Shown here: positions 21,355-31,639 of the stretch, one piece after another | Numbering within the stretch: position 1 is the stretch's first letter | How the letters are laid out: each line of letters starts with the position of its first letter | Source of the DNA: Chrysopilus asiliformis | Lineage: Eukaryota > Arthropoda > Insecta > Diptera > Rhagionidae | Length of the DNA: 64,000 nucleotides | Direction: 5' to 3' | NCBI GenBank assembly: GCA_964034945.1 | Contig: OZ035962.1 | Coordinates: 101,378,284 to 101,442,283 of the forward strand | Position numbers and translations under genes: made by a program | The notes under the pieces: generated by a model | What the model was told of the DNA's origin: nothing | Seen by the model: only the letters and a program-made list of their open reading frames with translations | Database searches by the model: none

Positions 21355-22130
21355 AATATTTGATGTGAACAGCAAATGTTTTTCTTATACAAAATCTTCG
21401 TTCTTGTACAATTTACACTATAACCCGACGAATAAAATTTTAGTTTATATAAAAATATAAATTTTTATCTTACAAATTCTGAAATACACCCAACTCTTTT
21501 TTTACACGGTCTTTTTTTACACGATTTTGAAATAACACGGTCCACAAAAAGAAAAAAAAAATTTTTTTCCACGAATTTTTTGTTCTAACACGAAGTCTAA
21601 AGAAAGTTTTTTTACATGTAGTTACAAAAATAAAATATAATTGGGGAAGTTTTTATAGTCGATTTTATATTTGTCTATTTAAAATTGCATTAAGCACATT
21701 ATTGAGTTATTGGGCGCATTCAGTGAACGTTAATAATGAACCATACTCTTCATTATATGGACTAATGATTCTCTTTTTATTTACTTATTTTATCGTATGT
21801 ATGTATATTTTTTTTAATAATAAAAATTATATGAATTATATTTTGTTTTTGTTACTTCTTTTATAATTTTTCAATAAAAATTAATATTAGTTATATTTTG
21901 TTTTTCTTTATAATTTATTATATTTTTTTTGCACGGTTTTTAGGACAACATATAGCTTTTTTTTCATCTTACACGGTTTTTTAAAGCTGTGGAACACATC
22001 CTCAATTTTAATATGTGCTGCATATATATTTTTTACACGGTTTTTTTTACACGACTTTCGTTGGAACGTATCTACCGTGTAAAAAAAGAGTTGGGTGTAT
22101 CTAGATAACGGTAAAATATATCAATTTACG
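21355..22130 (+). repeat. Family C copy interrupted by a TA-flanked MITE
   Basis: The left part 21355-21486 and right part from 22098 together match 1265-1400. The unfilled site there reads CTGAAATATCTCC; here CTGAAATA is followed by the insertion and then TATCTAG. Confidence 0.75.
21487..22097. mobile_element. 611-bp MITE with CACCCAACTC ends, TA target
   Basis: Perfect inverted ends of about 24 bp start CACCCAACTCTTTTTTTACA. TA flanks at 21485-21486 and 22098-22099. Subterminal copies of TTTTTACACGG recur at least five times. The unfilled paralogue at 1375-1387 confirms both boundaries. There is no transposase. Confidence 0.9.
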
Positions 22131-22800
22131 GAGAAGGAAAAAAAATGTGGAGAATTTTAATATCTTTAATTCCTCCTTTAACGGTTGTTTTTTTTTCCGA
22201 AAATCCCTTAATTAGAAAACAATTCGCTAAAATCGAATTTCTCAATTTTTAATGAAAAATATTTCAATAACGGTAAAAAATAACGGAAAAGGATAAAATT
22301 CTGGAAAATGCAATTCTCGTTAATTCATCTCATATTTACGACCAGCAAAAACCGTTATTTTTCGAGATAATCGTAAAAAACTGTTTTTTTTTAAATTAAA
22401 TAACGGTATATCTCAATAACGGTTTGCGATACCCTGTTCTAGTAAAAGAGAAAAATATAGGAAATTTTATCGTCTCCAATTTTTGTCATAAATACGACTA
22501 CCGGGAAACGCGTAGTTTCAGACTAAATCGTGAAAATCGAAAAAGCTATTTTTAAAGAAACTTCCAGTTTGCTTATTTCCGGTTAGCGGATTACCAACAA
22601 AAAGTTGATAGGATCGTCCCATTTCAGGACCAAACATCCCAATAAAATTCCATGGCTCTATCATATTTAAGTTTCATACAGATCTAAGAGTTACACCTTG
22701 CGAGGTTTACCTGCGAGTCGGAGTTTTTCGGAATTTCACCCCTAAGGGGGTGAACGGCAGGTGAAAAAGGAGTGGGTGTTCCAAAACCTTGATTTTTGCT
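22131..22800. repeat. Dispersed repeat debris with AACGGTAAAA phrases
   Basis: Phrases of the type CAATAACGGTAAAA recur several times (22110, 22268, 22418) and also occur in 24370-24425 and 25600-25700, so this is likely part of a long dispersed family. No reading frame was recognised. Confidence 0.5.
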
Positions 22801-22809
22801 TGAAGCATG

Positions 22810-23190
22810 CCCGTTAGGATGCTGAAAAATGCTACTCGGGGGGTTTTGGGGTCGCTGATCACAAATCTGGTAATAGAATTTCAAAATTTAAAGCGAAAGG
22901 TGCTGTAAGGATAACGGAAATATCCTTTTTCTAATTTTTTGTCCGGAAAAACTGGCATTGCAGGATTTTCGGGGTCGCTGATCGCGAATCTGGTATTAGA
23001 ATTTCAAAACTCGAAACGAAAGGTTCTGTGAGGATAACCGCAAATATCCTTTTTCCTATTTTTGCTCGCAAAAACTGACTTGGCGGTTTTCCCAGGTCGC
23101 TGATCACAAATTTGGTAATAGAATTTCAAAACTCGAAACGGAAGGATAACGCAAATATCCTTTTTTCCCATTTTTTGCTCGGTAAAACTG
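22810..23190 (+). repeat. Tandem family D monomers
   Basis: Three to four monomers share GGGTCGCTGATCACAAATCT, then GAATTTCAAAACTCGAAACG, then GGATAACGCAAATATCC. Period is about 110 to 120 bp. Inverted relatives lie at 37580-37870. Confidence 0.8.
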
Positions 23191-24149
23191 GCATCTCGGA
23201 ATCAGTTTCAAGAAAGTCCTGAAAGAACGTTTTTTTTTTTTTTTTTTTTTTTTTTTCAAATTGTTTTCAAGGACTTTTTGGTGCAAAAAAAAATTTTTTT
23301 TTTTGGCAACTAGTAATTTTCAAAAACTAACGGTACCAAAAATCTTTAGCAAAAATAGAAATAATATTTTGATTATTTGCTAAAACCTCGGATGTGCACA
23401 CTAGTATCCGTACTGCTTAATAATAATCAATTTAACATGCCTGTGTGCGTTTAGGGGTTGAATAATAATCAAATTGACTTTCTGAATTGTTTTTTTTTTG
23501 TTGGTTATGTTCAAGATAAGTATTTCAACGAATATTACAAAAAATTTGCGCATAAAAAATCATATTTAATCAATTATATGTATTCTTTTTATATTTTTCC
23601 CAGAATCACAAAAAAAAAAAAAAAAAATTAATAAAAATTCAGCTAAATTGGTGTTCCTACTTGTACAGATTACAACTCCGTGTACATACTTTCACAACCA
23701 AACAATCCCTTTTTTACGTCAGATACTTTACGCATCACCATCAGGAACCATTACCCTTGGCCTCTGGGGTTGTGTAAATGTCTGAGCTACATGAAATTTC
23801 AGCAGGATCATTAGGGGCCCTTGATTCCCCCAAGACAATATGAGTTCGTAAATTTTAATTCGATTCTAATGCGGGGTCAGAGAGTTTGATGCGAAAATCT
23901 GCTAGAGAATCAACGTGAGCGACGCAACAGATTTTTCGTTGGCTCATTTTCCTGTATATCCGCAGGGGGAATCCCGAACGGTCCTATCTCATACGATTAC
24001 GACACGTGGCGGAATGGTTCTTTTATCAAGCAATGGCAATGGCAATGTTTAATTTGTTTCGAATTAAATGGTTCTAACCGTAACATTTATCATACATTGA
24101 ATGAAAAAAAACAGAGAAAATTTTTTTCGTAATGTGATATGGGAGTATT
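23191..24149. other. Intergenic, several homopolymer tracts
   Basis: A pure T run of about 27 (from 23230) and an A run (near 23610) are present. No gene was recognised. Confidence 0.45.
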
Positions 24150-24425
24150 TTTACTTTCCTCTTCTATAGAGGGGAAGTATTGTTTTAATGACGGACACCG
24201 ACTTGAGAACGGGGCAGCTAAAAAATTCCTGATCAGTACAAAATCCGTTTGAGACAAAATTATGATTACGTCCGTGCATTTGTCTGTCCGTTGTATGTAT
24301 CTTAAATAACTCGAAAATGCGGTGACTTAGCGACTTGAAAGTTTCTGTAAATAAGTTTTACGAAAATCGTAGTTTTCTATCAACTTTTGGAAAAGTAACG
24401 GTAACTATAACGGTAAAAATAACGG
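24150..24425 (+). repeat. Dispersed family A copy
   Basis: Starts TTTCCTCTTCTATAGAGG and runs through GTCTGTCCGTTGTATGTATC, AAATAACTCGAAAATGCG and TTTTACGAAAATCGTAG. It matches 34655-34905 closely and 6595-6832 in reverse. The SINE at 24426 follows directly, and related sequence resumes near 24780. Confidence 0.75.
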
Positions 24426-24655
24426 TAGCTGATTCACCATAGTCCAAGTGGTAAAGTACTTGGCCCGTGTTCCGAAGGTCGGTGGTCCAATTCCCAACTG
24501 TGGCACGCTGCGATTCAAGTCCACTCAACTTGCTTCACGAAATGAGTAGTGATAGTTATCGCTTGGTGTTAACAGCATCATCGGTCTATATTGCTATTAC
24601 GGTCTCTGCTGTTGATGGGTTGCAACGTAAAAAAAAAACCTTTCAAATGTGGTAA
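24426..24655 (+). mobile_element. tRNA-derived SINE
   Basis: The head resembles a tRNA gene: a B-box-like GGTCCAATTCC sits about 50 bp into the unit, after AGTGGTAAAGTACTTGGC (A-box region). The body contains CACTCAACTTGCTTCACGAA and ATGAGTAGTGATAGTT, and the 3' part GTTGATGGGTTGCAA then an A run. A second copy at 45778-45888 has the more canonical B box GGTTCAATTCC, and a 3' fragment lies at 6285. These were judged SINE and not tRNA genes because no cloverleaf can be drawn and the unit is dispersed. Confidence 0.75.
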
Positions 24656-24769
24656 TTCATCCATGGTTCGCAATCCATGTAAAACTGTAAGTGCGAAGCA
24701 GGGAAGAAATTGTTATGAAACTTCAATTGAGGAGGCCCAGGCTCTTCGAGAGCTGTAGCGCCGAGGATG

Positions 24770-25730
24770 AATGAACGATTACTAAAACGGGTACAATTTT
24801 TTTTGAAAAAACAAAATCCCGTTTTTTATTAATTTCTCGAAATCTATGCGCTTTTTGGAAAAAATACAATATTAAAAAATTTGAAGGATTTTCTTTTGCT
24901 TTGACAGTTTTTCTGTATCTAACGCTTCTAAACATATTAGAAAAAACATAACAAAAGCTATAATTGCCAATCTGGCAATCATTGGAGACCCGTATGGTGA
25001 TATTCGTATCAAAACTCGAACAGTTATACCAAAATTCCACTTTGAAGTCAAACTTTCCAATAAGATTTTTTAAAATTTATTCCAATCGGATTTTGATGTA
25101 TGGAAGTTTTATGTAGAATCATATCCTAAATAACTTTTGTTCTTGGACTTTTTTGATAAGATGCACCGTTTTTGAGATATTCACAAAAAACGATTTCGTT
25201 CGTATGGGGGGTACCCCCCCTAATGGTCCATTTTTGCCCATTAACGAACTTAACCTCGCATTTTACGAAAAACGGATCTGTGCAAAATTTCAAGTCTCTA
25301 GCTCAATCCGTGCGCCCGCAATCCGCGCCACAGACAGACAGACGGACAGACAGACAGACAGACGGACAGACAGACAGACAGACAGACGGACAGACAGACG
25401 GACGGACATGCAGAAATTAATTATTTTTATCATTCTAAACGCACTGGTGTAATTCATTTTTATGTGTGATGACGGGATCTTGGCGTTACAAACGGTAAGG
25501 CAAAGTTAATATACCCTTTGGTTTCACCATACGGGTATAAAAATCAGGTTTTTGAAAATCTCTCGTAAACTATGCACTTTTGAGAAAAAATGAATATTAC
25601 AAAACTTAAAGGATATAAAATTTTCTACTTTTTTTGCCTTAACGGCTTATACGTAACTTTAACGGTTGTCGAGATATTAGAAAAAAAATTTTTTTTTGCA
25701 TATTTTTGCCAAAACCATTTTTTTTATAGT
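24770..25730 (+). repeat. Dispersed family A/B composite copy
   Basis: 24780-25140 resembles 34920-35090 (AAACTTATACGCTTTTGG and TAACGG phrases). 25150-25545 is a family B copy with GTTTTTGAGATATTCAC, GTATGGGGG, CAAAATTTCAAGTCTCTAGC, a microsatellite of GACAGACAGACGG (25331-25408) and the GGTGTAATTCATTTTT end. 25560-25730 repeats the opening theme. Confidence 0.7.
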
Positions 25731-25739
25731 TTTATCCAG

Positions 25740-26340
25740 AGCTTAGGGAAAGACCTTTAATGCCGAAGCACAGCTCAGGATGGTCGGAAGAACGAGAGAA
25801 GATATCGTTTAATGTTCTCCTTGAACTTCTGCGGATTATAGTCCGGGGGAACACATCAGATGGTAAATCGTTCCAAACTTTTATTGTAAATCGTTCCAAA
25901 GTTTTGTTGTAAATCGTTCCAAAGTCTTGCAGAGGAAAATTTTATGTTGATCACATGTGATATTTTTTTGTTGTTTTCAATGGCAACAAAAAATTAAATA
26001 AATGAGAGAGAAAAGTATGCAAACAAGTGAATTTACATCCAATTAAATTTTGGGATATTACCAACAAGGCTTAAAGCTTCAAAGTCGACTTTCAACATTG
26101 AGAAGACTTTTTTAAATATTTCCCTATACCCATATATCTGCTTCCTTAGTCGGTAGTGTAGTATGGTAAATGTTTATCCTCGTTTTATTTTCATTGCCTA
26201 TATTGCCTTTGCTACCACCATTCATCTGGGTGACAAGCAAAGCACGGAAGATGATTTTATACAACCGCACCGAAAACACAACTTTGCCGACCCAATTTCC
26301 AGGCATCCATCCCTTCGGTTTATATTGGGAAACATCAGAA
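25740..26340. other. Intergenic, with a small repeated phrase
   Basis: 25735-25790 (AGAGCTTAGGGAAAGACCTT through CTCAGGATGG) recurs at 46988-47036. TTGTAAATCGTTCCAAA is directly repeated three times at 25862-25925. This region would be the first intron of the - strand gene starting at 26890. Confidence 0.5.
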
Positions 26341-26358
26341 AGTTAGCCTAAATCTCAC

Positions 26359-26890
26359 CCTTATTCCTAGTCCCAGTCGACTTTGCTGTTGGTTTTGTTG
26401 TTGTTGTGGTTGTTGTTGTCGTCGTCGTGGTGGTCGCTTTCCCATCCGATAGATCTGTCGTATCTTTGGCCTTGCTATCACTTTGTATCTCCAATTGCGG
26501 GGTTCCGTTGTCGTCGTCGTCACCACCACCACCACCGCCGCCGGCACTTCCGTCTCTATCACCTTCATCCCTGCCCCCATTATCGGTATTGCCGCTGCCT
26601 TTGCCATTGGGGGATGATAACTGAGACTTATTCGGTTTATTCTTGGAAGCTTCTGCTGATGGTTTAACTTTAACTGGATGATGTTCCGCTGTCTCCAATT
26701 TATCCTTTCGCGTGGATGTTTCCAGGAACTCTCCCCGATCATCACTACCGTCGCCACCACCTCTTGCCCGACTACCATTTCCTATCGCAGATGTCACTTC
26801 GCCAGCCGCTGATGATGTGCTTGTGTCGCTCTTAACGCGCTTAACCCGCTGTTTGTTTTTGGAGAATATTTTCCACCCACACAAGGTCAT
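26359..26890 (-). CDS. First coding exon of an unidentified gene
   Basis: The ATG at 26890 is preceded in frame by TGA only two codons upstream, so this is an initiating exon. It encodes 177 codons plus one base, then a good donor, AAG G|GTGAGA, at 26359/26358. The protein starts MTLCGWKIFSKNK, is basic at first, then strongly low-complexity: Ser/Thr-rich, a Gly run (about 116-122), an Asp run, and a Thr run (about 152-164) from CAA/GTT triplets. No domain is visible, and a disordered N-terminus is likely. Downstream exons on the lower-coordinate side were not found and may lie beyond a very long intron. The exon ends in phase 1, like the exon at 38183-38055, so it may be an alternative start of the same gene. 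Codon regularity and the absence of repeat matches favour a real exon. Confidence 0.6.
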
Positions 26891-28298
26891 TATGATTCAT
26901 AACTTATTCAAAGTGTCTGGACACCGATGGGGCATAGGACGACCAGAAGAAGGCGGAAAGTTAGAAATTATTTTCAGAAGGACACTTCGCTACCGGCTAG
27001 CCAAGCAAAATATAAAAAAAAACGATTTTTTTCACCCCCTAAAGACACTATTATTACGGTCCGTTGGTGGGCACTTTAGGGCCCTCGCCGGCTTTCACCT
27101 CTTTTCCGGTGGTGCTTTGACACAATTACCGAGCGACGTATATTAATTTTACCTTTTCCCAACGGCCATTGGCCTAAATTTCAAAACTCAACACACTTCT
27201 ATCACTTGGAATTGGCACACAGCGGGAAATGACATTCTTGACATTATTTACAGGACCGAAAGACGTAAAAGAAATTGAATGACGTTAAAAAGTAGTTGGA
27301 AATCGCGTGGCAAATAAGGGAAATCGCATTCAAAATGTCAATGAAACTAATTCTACGTATGAGCCAACACTGCACAATGAATTAATCAAATTGAAATTCA
27401 ATACACCATTTGTCAGTCAATCAACTTAATTACAATTGCAATTGATTTGTCAAATTTGTCGACTGCTGGCAATAAATTAATGAATTTGCATTTTCCAATG
27501 GAATTTCCCGCTTTTATTTCTTTATTTCATCCCACATCATCAAATATGCATGCATCACACACGATTTCAATGGAAAACTTTATTTCATTGGAATTCACAT
27601 TCGTTTATCATCCTTTTTTTTGGTATTTCCTGGAATGCATTGAATTGAATGATTTTTGTTTACTTTTTTATGACTTGGGGGAATTTCCCCGACAATACGA
27701 ATTAAGTGCTAAAAATATCAACAATCGAAGCTATTAAACTAAAAATGGAAACGGATGCCGGACGGTTCTTTTGTTATTTTGTAAGCACGCACGATAATTT
27801 CTAGTTTATTTGTTAGCACGACGTCCTTAGGACGAATTTTCACCTGTCTAGCATCCGTTCACAAGGAAAGCTCATCGTTTACTGAAGAAAAGCTCTACCC
27901 TCGTGGTGCCTATATGCATATTTCAAAGCCGAATCAGAACCGAACCCGTTATGCTGCTGGCGAAAGTTCAATTTCAGCTGATTTTCCGTAGAGGGTGGAA
28001 AACACTCGGTGGGTGGCGCAAATGGGTGGGCAGACTGTAGCCGTTGCAAGTATTTTCGTGTTGCCAAATGCTTTTCATTGACACGAATTTGATGAAAAGT
28101 TAATAGCTCTGAGCTATTTATTTATTATCAAGGAAAGTTAAATAGATGTCAATTTTCCATCAATAAGATATGTACGAGTGTTCACTTCTATCAGTACCTG
28201 TTTACGTAATGGAATTCCTAATAAATTAGCAAAAGAGACATTGAAAAAATGAAATTTTTCTAAAGATACACTCAGGAAAATAATAAAGTTGATCCAAG
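26891..28298. other. Upstream region of the 26890 exon
   Basis: 1.4 kb of mostly unique sequence with no transposon ends seen. 27040-27140 is relatively G+C-rich. It is a plausible place for a - strand promoter, but no TATA box or initiator could be assigned with confidence. Confidence 0.4.
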
Positions 28299-28300
28299 TA

Positions 28301-28593
28301 AACTTTTTGACGAGTCAACTCTTCGACAAGTCAACTTTTCGACAAGTCAACTTTTCGACAAGTCAACTTTTCGACAAGTCAACTTTTTGACAAGTCAACT
28401 TTTCGACAAGTCAACTTTTCGACAAGTCAACTTTTTGACAAGTCAACTTTTTGACAAGTCAACTTTTTGACAAGTCAACTTTTTGACAAGTCAACTTTTC
28501 GACAAGTTAACTTTTTGACAAGTCAACTTTTCGATCAATCCACTTTTTGACAAGTCAACTTTTTAACAAGTCAACTTTTTAACAAGTCAACTT
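28301..28593 (+). repeat. 16-bp minisatellite, about 18 copies
   Basis: The unit is GACAAGTCAACTTTTY, with TTTTT/TTTTC and GACAAG/AACAAG variants increasing toward the right end. It is a direct array with no unique spacers, so it is not CRISPR. It contains GTTGACTTGTC on the other strand. Confidence 0.95.
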
Positions 28594-28599
28594 TGGTCT

Positions 28600-30225
28600 A
28601 CATCCTCAAAATACCTGTCTCAGATCAACCCGTACACCACCTTACGCCCTTCTTTACTTGCTGCAGGTTTAATTTTTGGATTTCTTCCGCCACATCTCTC
28701 GCCGCCTTACTCTGTTACAATCCCTACGCTATTGAGGGGCACACAAATTTTACTGGCACCCTCAGTGGAGGGAAACAAGGTCTCTGTTCGATAATGGAAG
28801 GTGCCCTTTTATTAGAATACTCTTACTATTAGGAAATTACGAATTTGGTCATAGAAAAAAATATCCGTTTAAAGGAGTTTTGGCAAAGAGAACTTTCATC
28901 CATGGTTGTGTAAAACAATTATAGTTATGTTCGTAATCTTGGCGAATGTGCGCGATCGCCTTGATCTGCGGAGATTCGCCTAAGTTTGCCTATGTTCAGC
29001 TTAAGGACGGACTTGGGCAAATTAAGTTAGACGAATATACCAATCACCTTCGTCCCTGTACCCCCTTGCCTAAAGAAGTCCAATTCGGTGGTTTTGACGA
29101 AAATATCCAGTTGTAGAGCGTTTTGACTGAGTATTAGAACACAAAAATGTTTGAATTTCCGGGTCATGATATCATTTTGAATTAAGTAGAACTAACTATA
29201 TGCTGAGCGTATGCTGGTAGTCCAAGGCATTTGGCGAATGTTGGCAAAAATGTGGACTCGCGTTGACCAAGATTTGCTGATTCATCGCCAAAAGTAGTTG
29301 ATCCGTGTACATTCGCCAAGAGTGTGCATGTGGCATAATATATCTTTTATACATAAAAATTAAGTCGAAGGCAGTATCGTAGCCAAAAATATTGAGCTCG
29401 TTTTCAGAGATTTCCCTCGGGAGATGGAACATTTTAGGACCTTTTTTTAAGGATTGATTTTAATCGTGAATTTTGTGAGTAGCGTCATGTGATTAGTACA
29501 AAGAATTTCTGTCAACTTTTACTAATTTCAAAAAAAAATTCAATAAATAAAAATATTTTCAACCTGTTTTTATATGTATTTTTTTCAAATGTAGATACAG
29601 CTACGTTTCCTACATTCCGACATTCTAAGAAAAACAAAAAATACAATTTGTGGTCGAAGTATCGTAGATAAGAGAACATCTTATTTGGCTTAAATTTAAT
29701 AAGAAACAAAACACATTACATCACGAGAAAACTTCAACCCCAAAACACGCATCAAGATAAAAAATTGGGGGTGCCCACTTATCATGTAGCAATCAATCTT
29801 TTACCTCTCCTGTTGTGTTTTCTTTACGGAGCGAGAATATGTAGGAAAACCATTCAACATGAACCCCTGCCAGTAGCGATTTTTTATATAAATGTGGCTC
29901 CATTCCATTAACATCAAATTCGCATCCTTGGCAGGGGTGTCCTTTTTTGGGGTCGCTCGTTAAAATTATTTGGAGGAAAAATAGAAAATAGAAAAAGGTT
30001 CATTCGTAGAACAATACGAATATTACATATCGTAGAACAATACGAATATTACATATCGTAACTTTTAAAAGCGTGTGAGTTTCTCTATTTAAAAACTGTC
30101 GCTATATGCGACAGATATTTGTGAAAACTGTTACACAATAAAAAAAAACTCAGAAATAAACTTTTCCATAGAAGTAAATCTGAACGCTTTAGAATCAACT
30201 GTCGGGTCACCGAATTAATGTTTAG
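28600..30225. other. Intergenic region
   Basis: No gene was recognised. A direct duplication of GTAGAACAATACGAATATTA lies at 30007-30060. Short frames here have no domain. Confidence 0.45.
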
Positions 30226-30231
30226 TGAATT

Positions 30232-30390
30232 AACGTACAGCCAAAAAATAAATGCCCCTTTGGATTCCCCTCACACCCCCCTTCACAACCGCCAAACCCC
30301 CTTCCCCTATTAAACTCCTCTCTCCCCTTCCCTAAATACAATATTTTAAAAGGAAAATCTAAAGAGGCATTCATTTTTTCTCTGTACGTT
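30232..30390. mobile_element. 159-bp MITE with AACGTACAG ends
   Basis: Inverted ends of about 30 bp (AACGTACAGCCAAAAAATAA and diverged complement, including AATGCCYCTTT). The centre is C-rich on the + strand. The outer target duplication is not clear. The mini-SINE at 30405 inserted just beside it. Confidence 0.7.
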
Positions 30391-30404
30391 CCTAGAGCGT
30401 GCGT

Positions 30405-30486
30405 CACAATGGGCCTGTAGGCCTCCGAGTGTAGCGCTATGCTCGCGCCTGGGCGCGCGCGGTCTTCTTAACCTAACCTAACCTAA
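30405..30486 (+). mobile_element. 82-bp SINE with TTAGG-like tail and 14-bp target duplication
   Basis: A perfect 14-bp duplication, CCTAGAGCGTGCGT, lies at 30391-30404 and 30487-30500, with 82 bp between. The insert is G+C-rich (TAGCGCTATGCTCGCGCC, a possible A-box-like word) and ends in about five copies of AACCT. Long target duplications plus a simple-repeat tail are the hallmark of LINE-mobilised short retroelements. The tail is the complement of the insect telomere repeat TTAGG, but the duplication shows an internal retroposition and not a telomere. Confidence 0.85.
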
Positions 30487-30689
30487 CCTAGAGCGTGCGT
30501 TTTTCTATTAGGCCGAACTAAAGTTAAAATAAAGTTAGTTTTCTCGAGAAAGGCGAAAAAAATTCCTGATTTCTCGAGGACGAAAAAAGGTCGGTAAATG
30601 TTCATCTCTAGTGCGGATCCATAGAACATACTATACTTTTCGTGAATGCTTTCTCATCCAAAAATTTCCGCCTCAGGAGCTGTCCATCA

Positions 30690-31010
30690 GTTTCACCGTC
30701 CCCCTTCCCCTCTTTTCCCCGTACAAACGATACAGCTTTTCACTTTTTTTTCGAAAATGGTAAGTCGTATTGATAAATTTATAAAGGTAAAATATGTTTA
30801 AAATATGATTTTACATAACTTTTCCATACATCAAAATCCAATTGGACCACTCTTTCTCTGCCCCCACATACAAATGGAATACCTTTTTCTTGTTTTCTCG
30901 AAAACCATGCATGGTAACCAAAAATTTATAGACGAAAATGTATTTAGAATATGATTTTACATCATAATACGATTTTACCACCTTTCCCACACAAATGAAC
31001 TTGTTTCGTA
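30690..31010 (-). repeat. Family B fragments, two partial copies
   Basis: Each fragment has TTTTCTCGAAAACC-type, AAATTTATAAAGG-type and GATTTTACATAACTTTTCC segments in the order of a - strand family B copy. Compare 49800-49900 and 56430-56530. Confidence 0.65.
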
Positions 31011-31166
31011 AAAATTTTGACTAGTCAGTCAGTCGATCGAAAATCAGTTGCATGAAGCCACCCCTGAGCACGAAATTACTTGACCTATACTGTAATCAAA
31101 ACACAATGGAACAGTGCACCGCACCTATAGTAGGTTATCAGAAAAAACTCTGATAAAGGCACGCCC

Positions 31167-31401
31167 GGGCACCAATCATGTATTCCGACGCGTTTCTGTC
31201 TTTCGACTTCGACGCAGCGTTTAACTCATGACTTCGCCATATCTGCAGCTTGAAATTTCCTGGAATGACAGTTCAGAATCACGTTTTGATCCATAGTGAC
31301 GATTCCGCGAAATTTCAAGCTGCAGATATGGCGAAGTCAAGAGTTAAAAGTTGCGTCGAAGTCGAAAGACAGAGACGCGTCGGAATACATGATTGCTGCC
31401 C
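31167..31401. mobile_element. 235-bp fold-back element flanked by minisatellite units
   Basis: Arms of about 95 bp are inverted with few mismatches, starting GGGCASCAATCATGTATTCC and reaching GAAATTTC. One TGATAAAGGCACGCC unit lies directly left (31151-31165), and the 15-bp minisatellite of that same unit starts directly right (31402). Confidence 0.85.
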
Positions 31402-31590
31402 TGATAAAGCCACGCCTGATAAAGGCACGCCTGATTAAGGCACGCCTGATTAAGGCACGCCTGATTAAGGCACGCCTGATTAAGGCACGCCTGATTAAGG
31501 CACGCCTGATTAAGGCACGCCTGATTAAGACACGCCTGATTAAGGCACGCCTGATTAAGGCACGCCTGATAAAGCTACGCCTGATAAAGG
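31402..31590 (+). repeat. 15-bp minisatellite, about 12.5 copies
   Basis: The unit is TGATTAAGGCACGCC, with TGATAAAG variants at both edges and more homogeneous copies in the middle. A degenerate TGATAAAAAA stretch continues to about 31640. The LIKAR-type frames on both strands are by-products. Confidence 0.95.
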
Positions 31591-31639
31591 ATAAAAAAAA
31601 TAAAAATGATAAAAAACTGATAAAAAAAAGCTGCGATAA

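Noticed and set aside
24426..24520. Possible tRNA gene
   Set aside because: B-box-like sequence is present, but no cloverleaf can be drawn, and the unit recurs as a SINE.
26335..26778. Other frames opposite and alongside the 26890 exon (147, 94 and 144 codons)
   Set aside because: Shadows of low-complexity triplet runs; only the 180-codon frame has a fitting start and splice donor.
28301..28593. Possible CRISPR array
   Set aside because: Direct 16-bp units with no spacers, in a eukaryotic genome.
30467..30490. Interstitial telomere (CCTAA)n
   Set aside because: Only about five units, enclosed within a 14-bp target duplication, so better explained as a retroelement tail.
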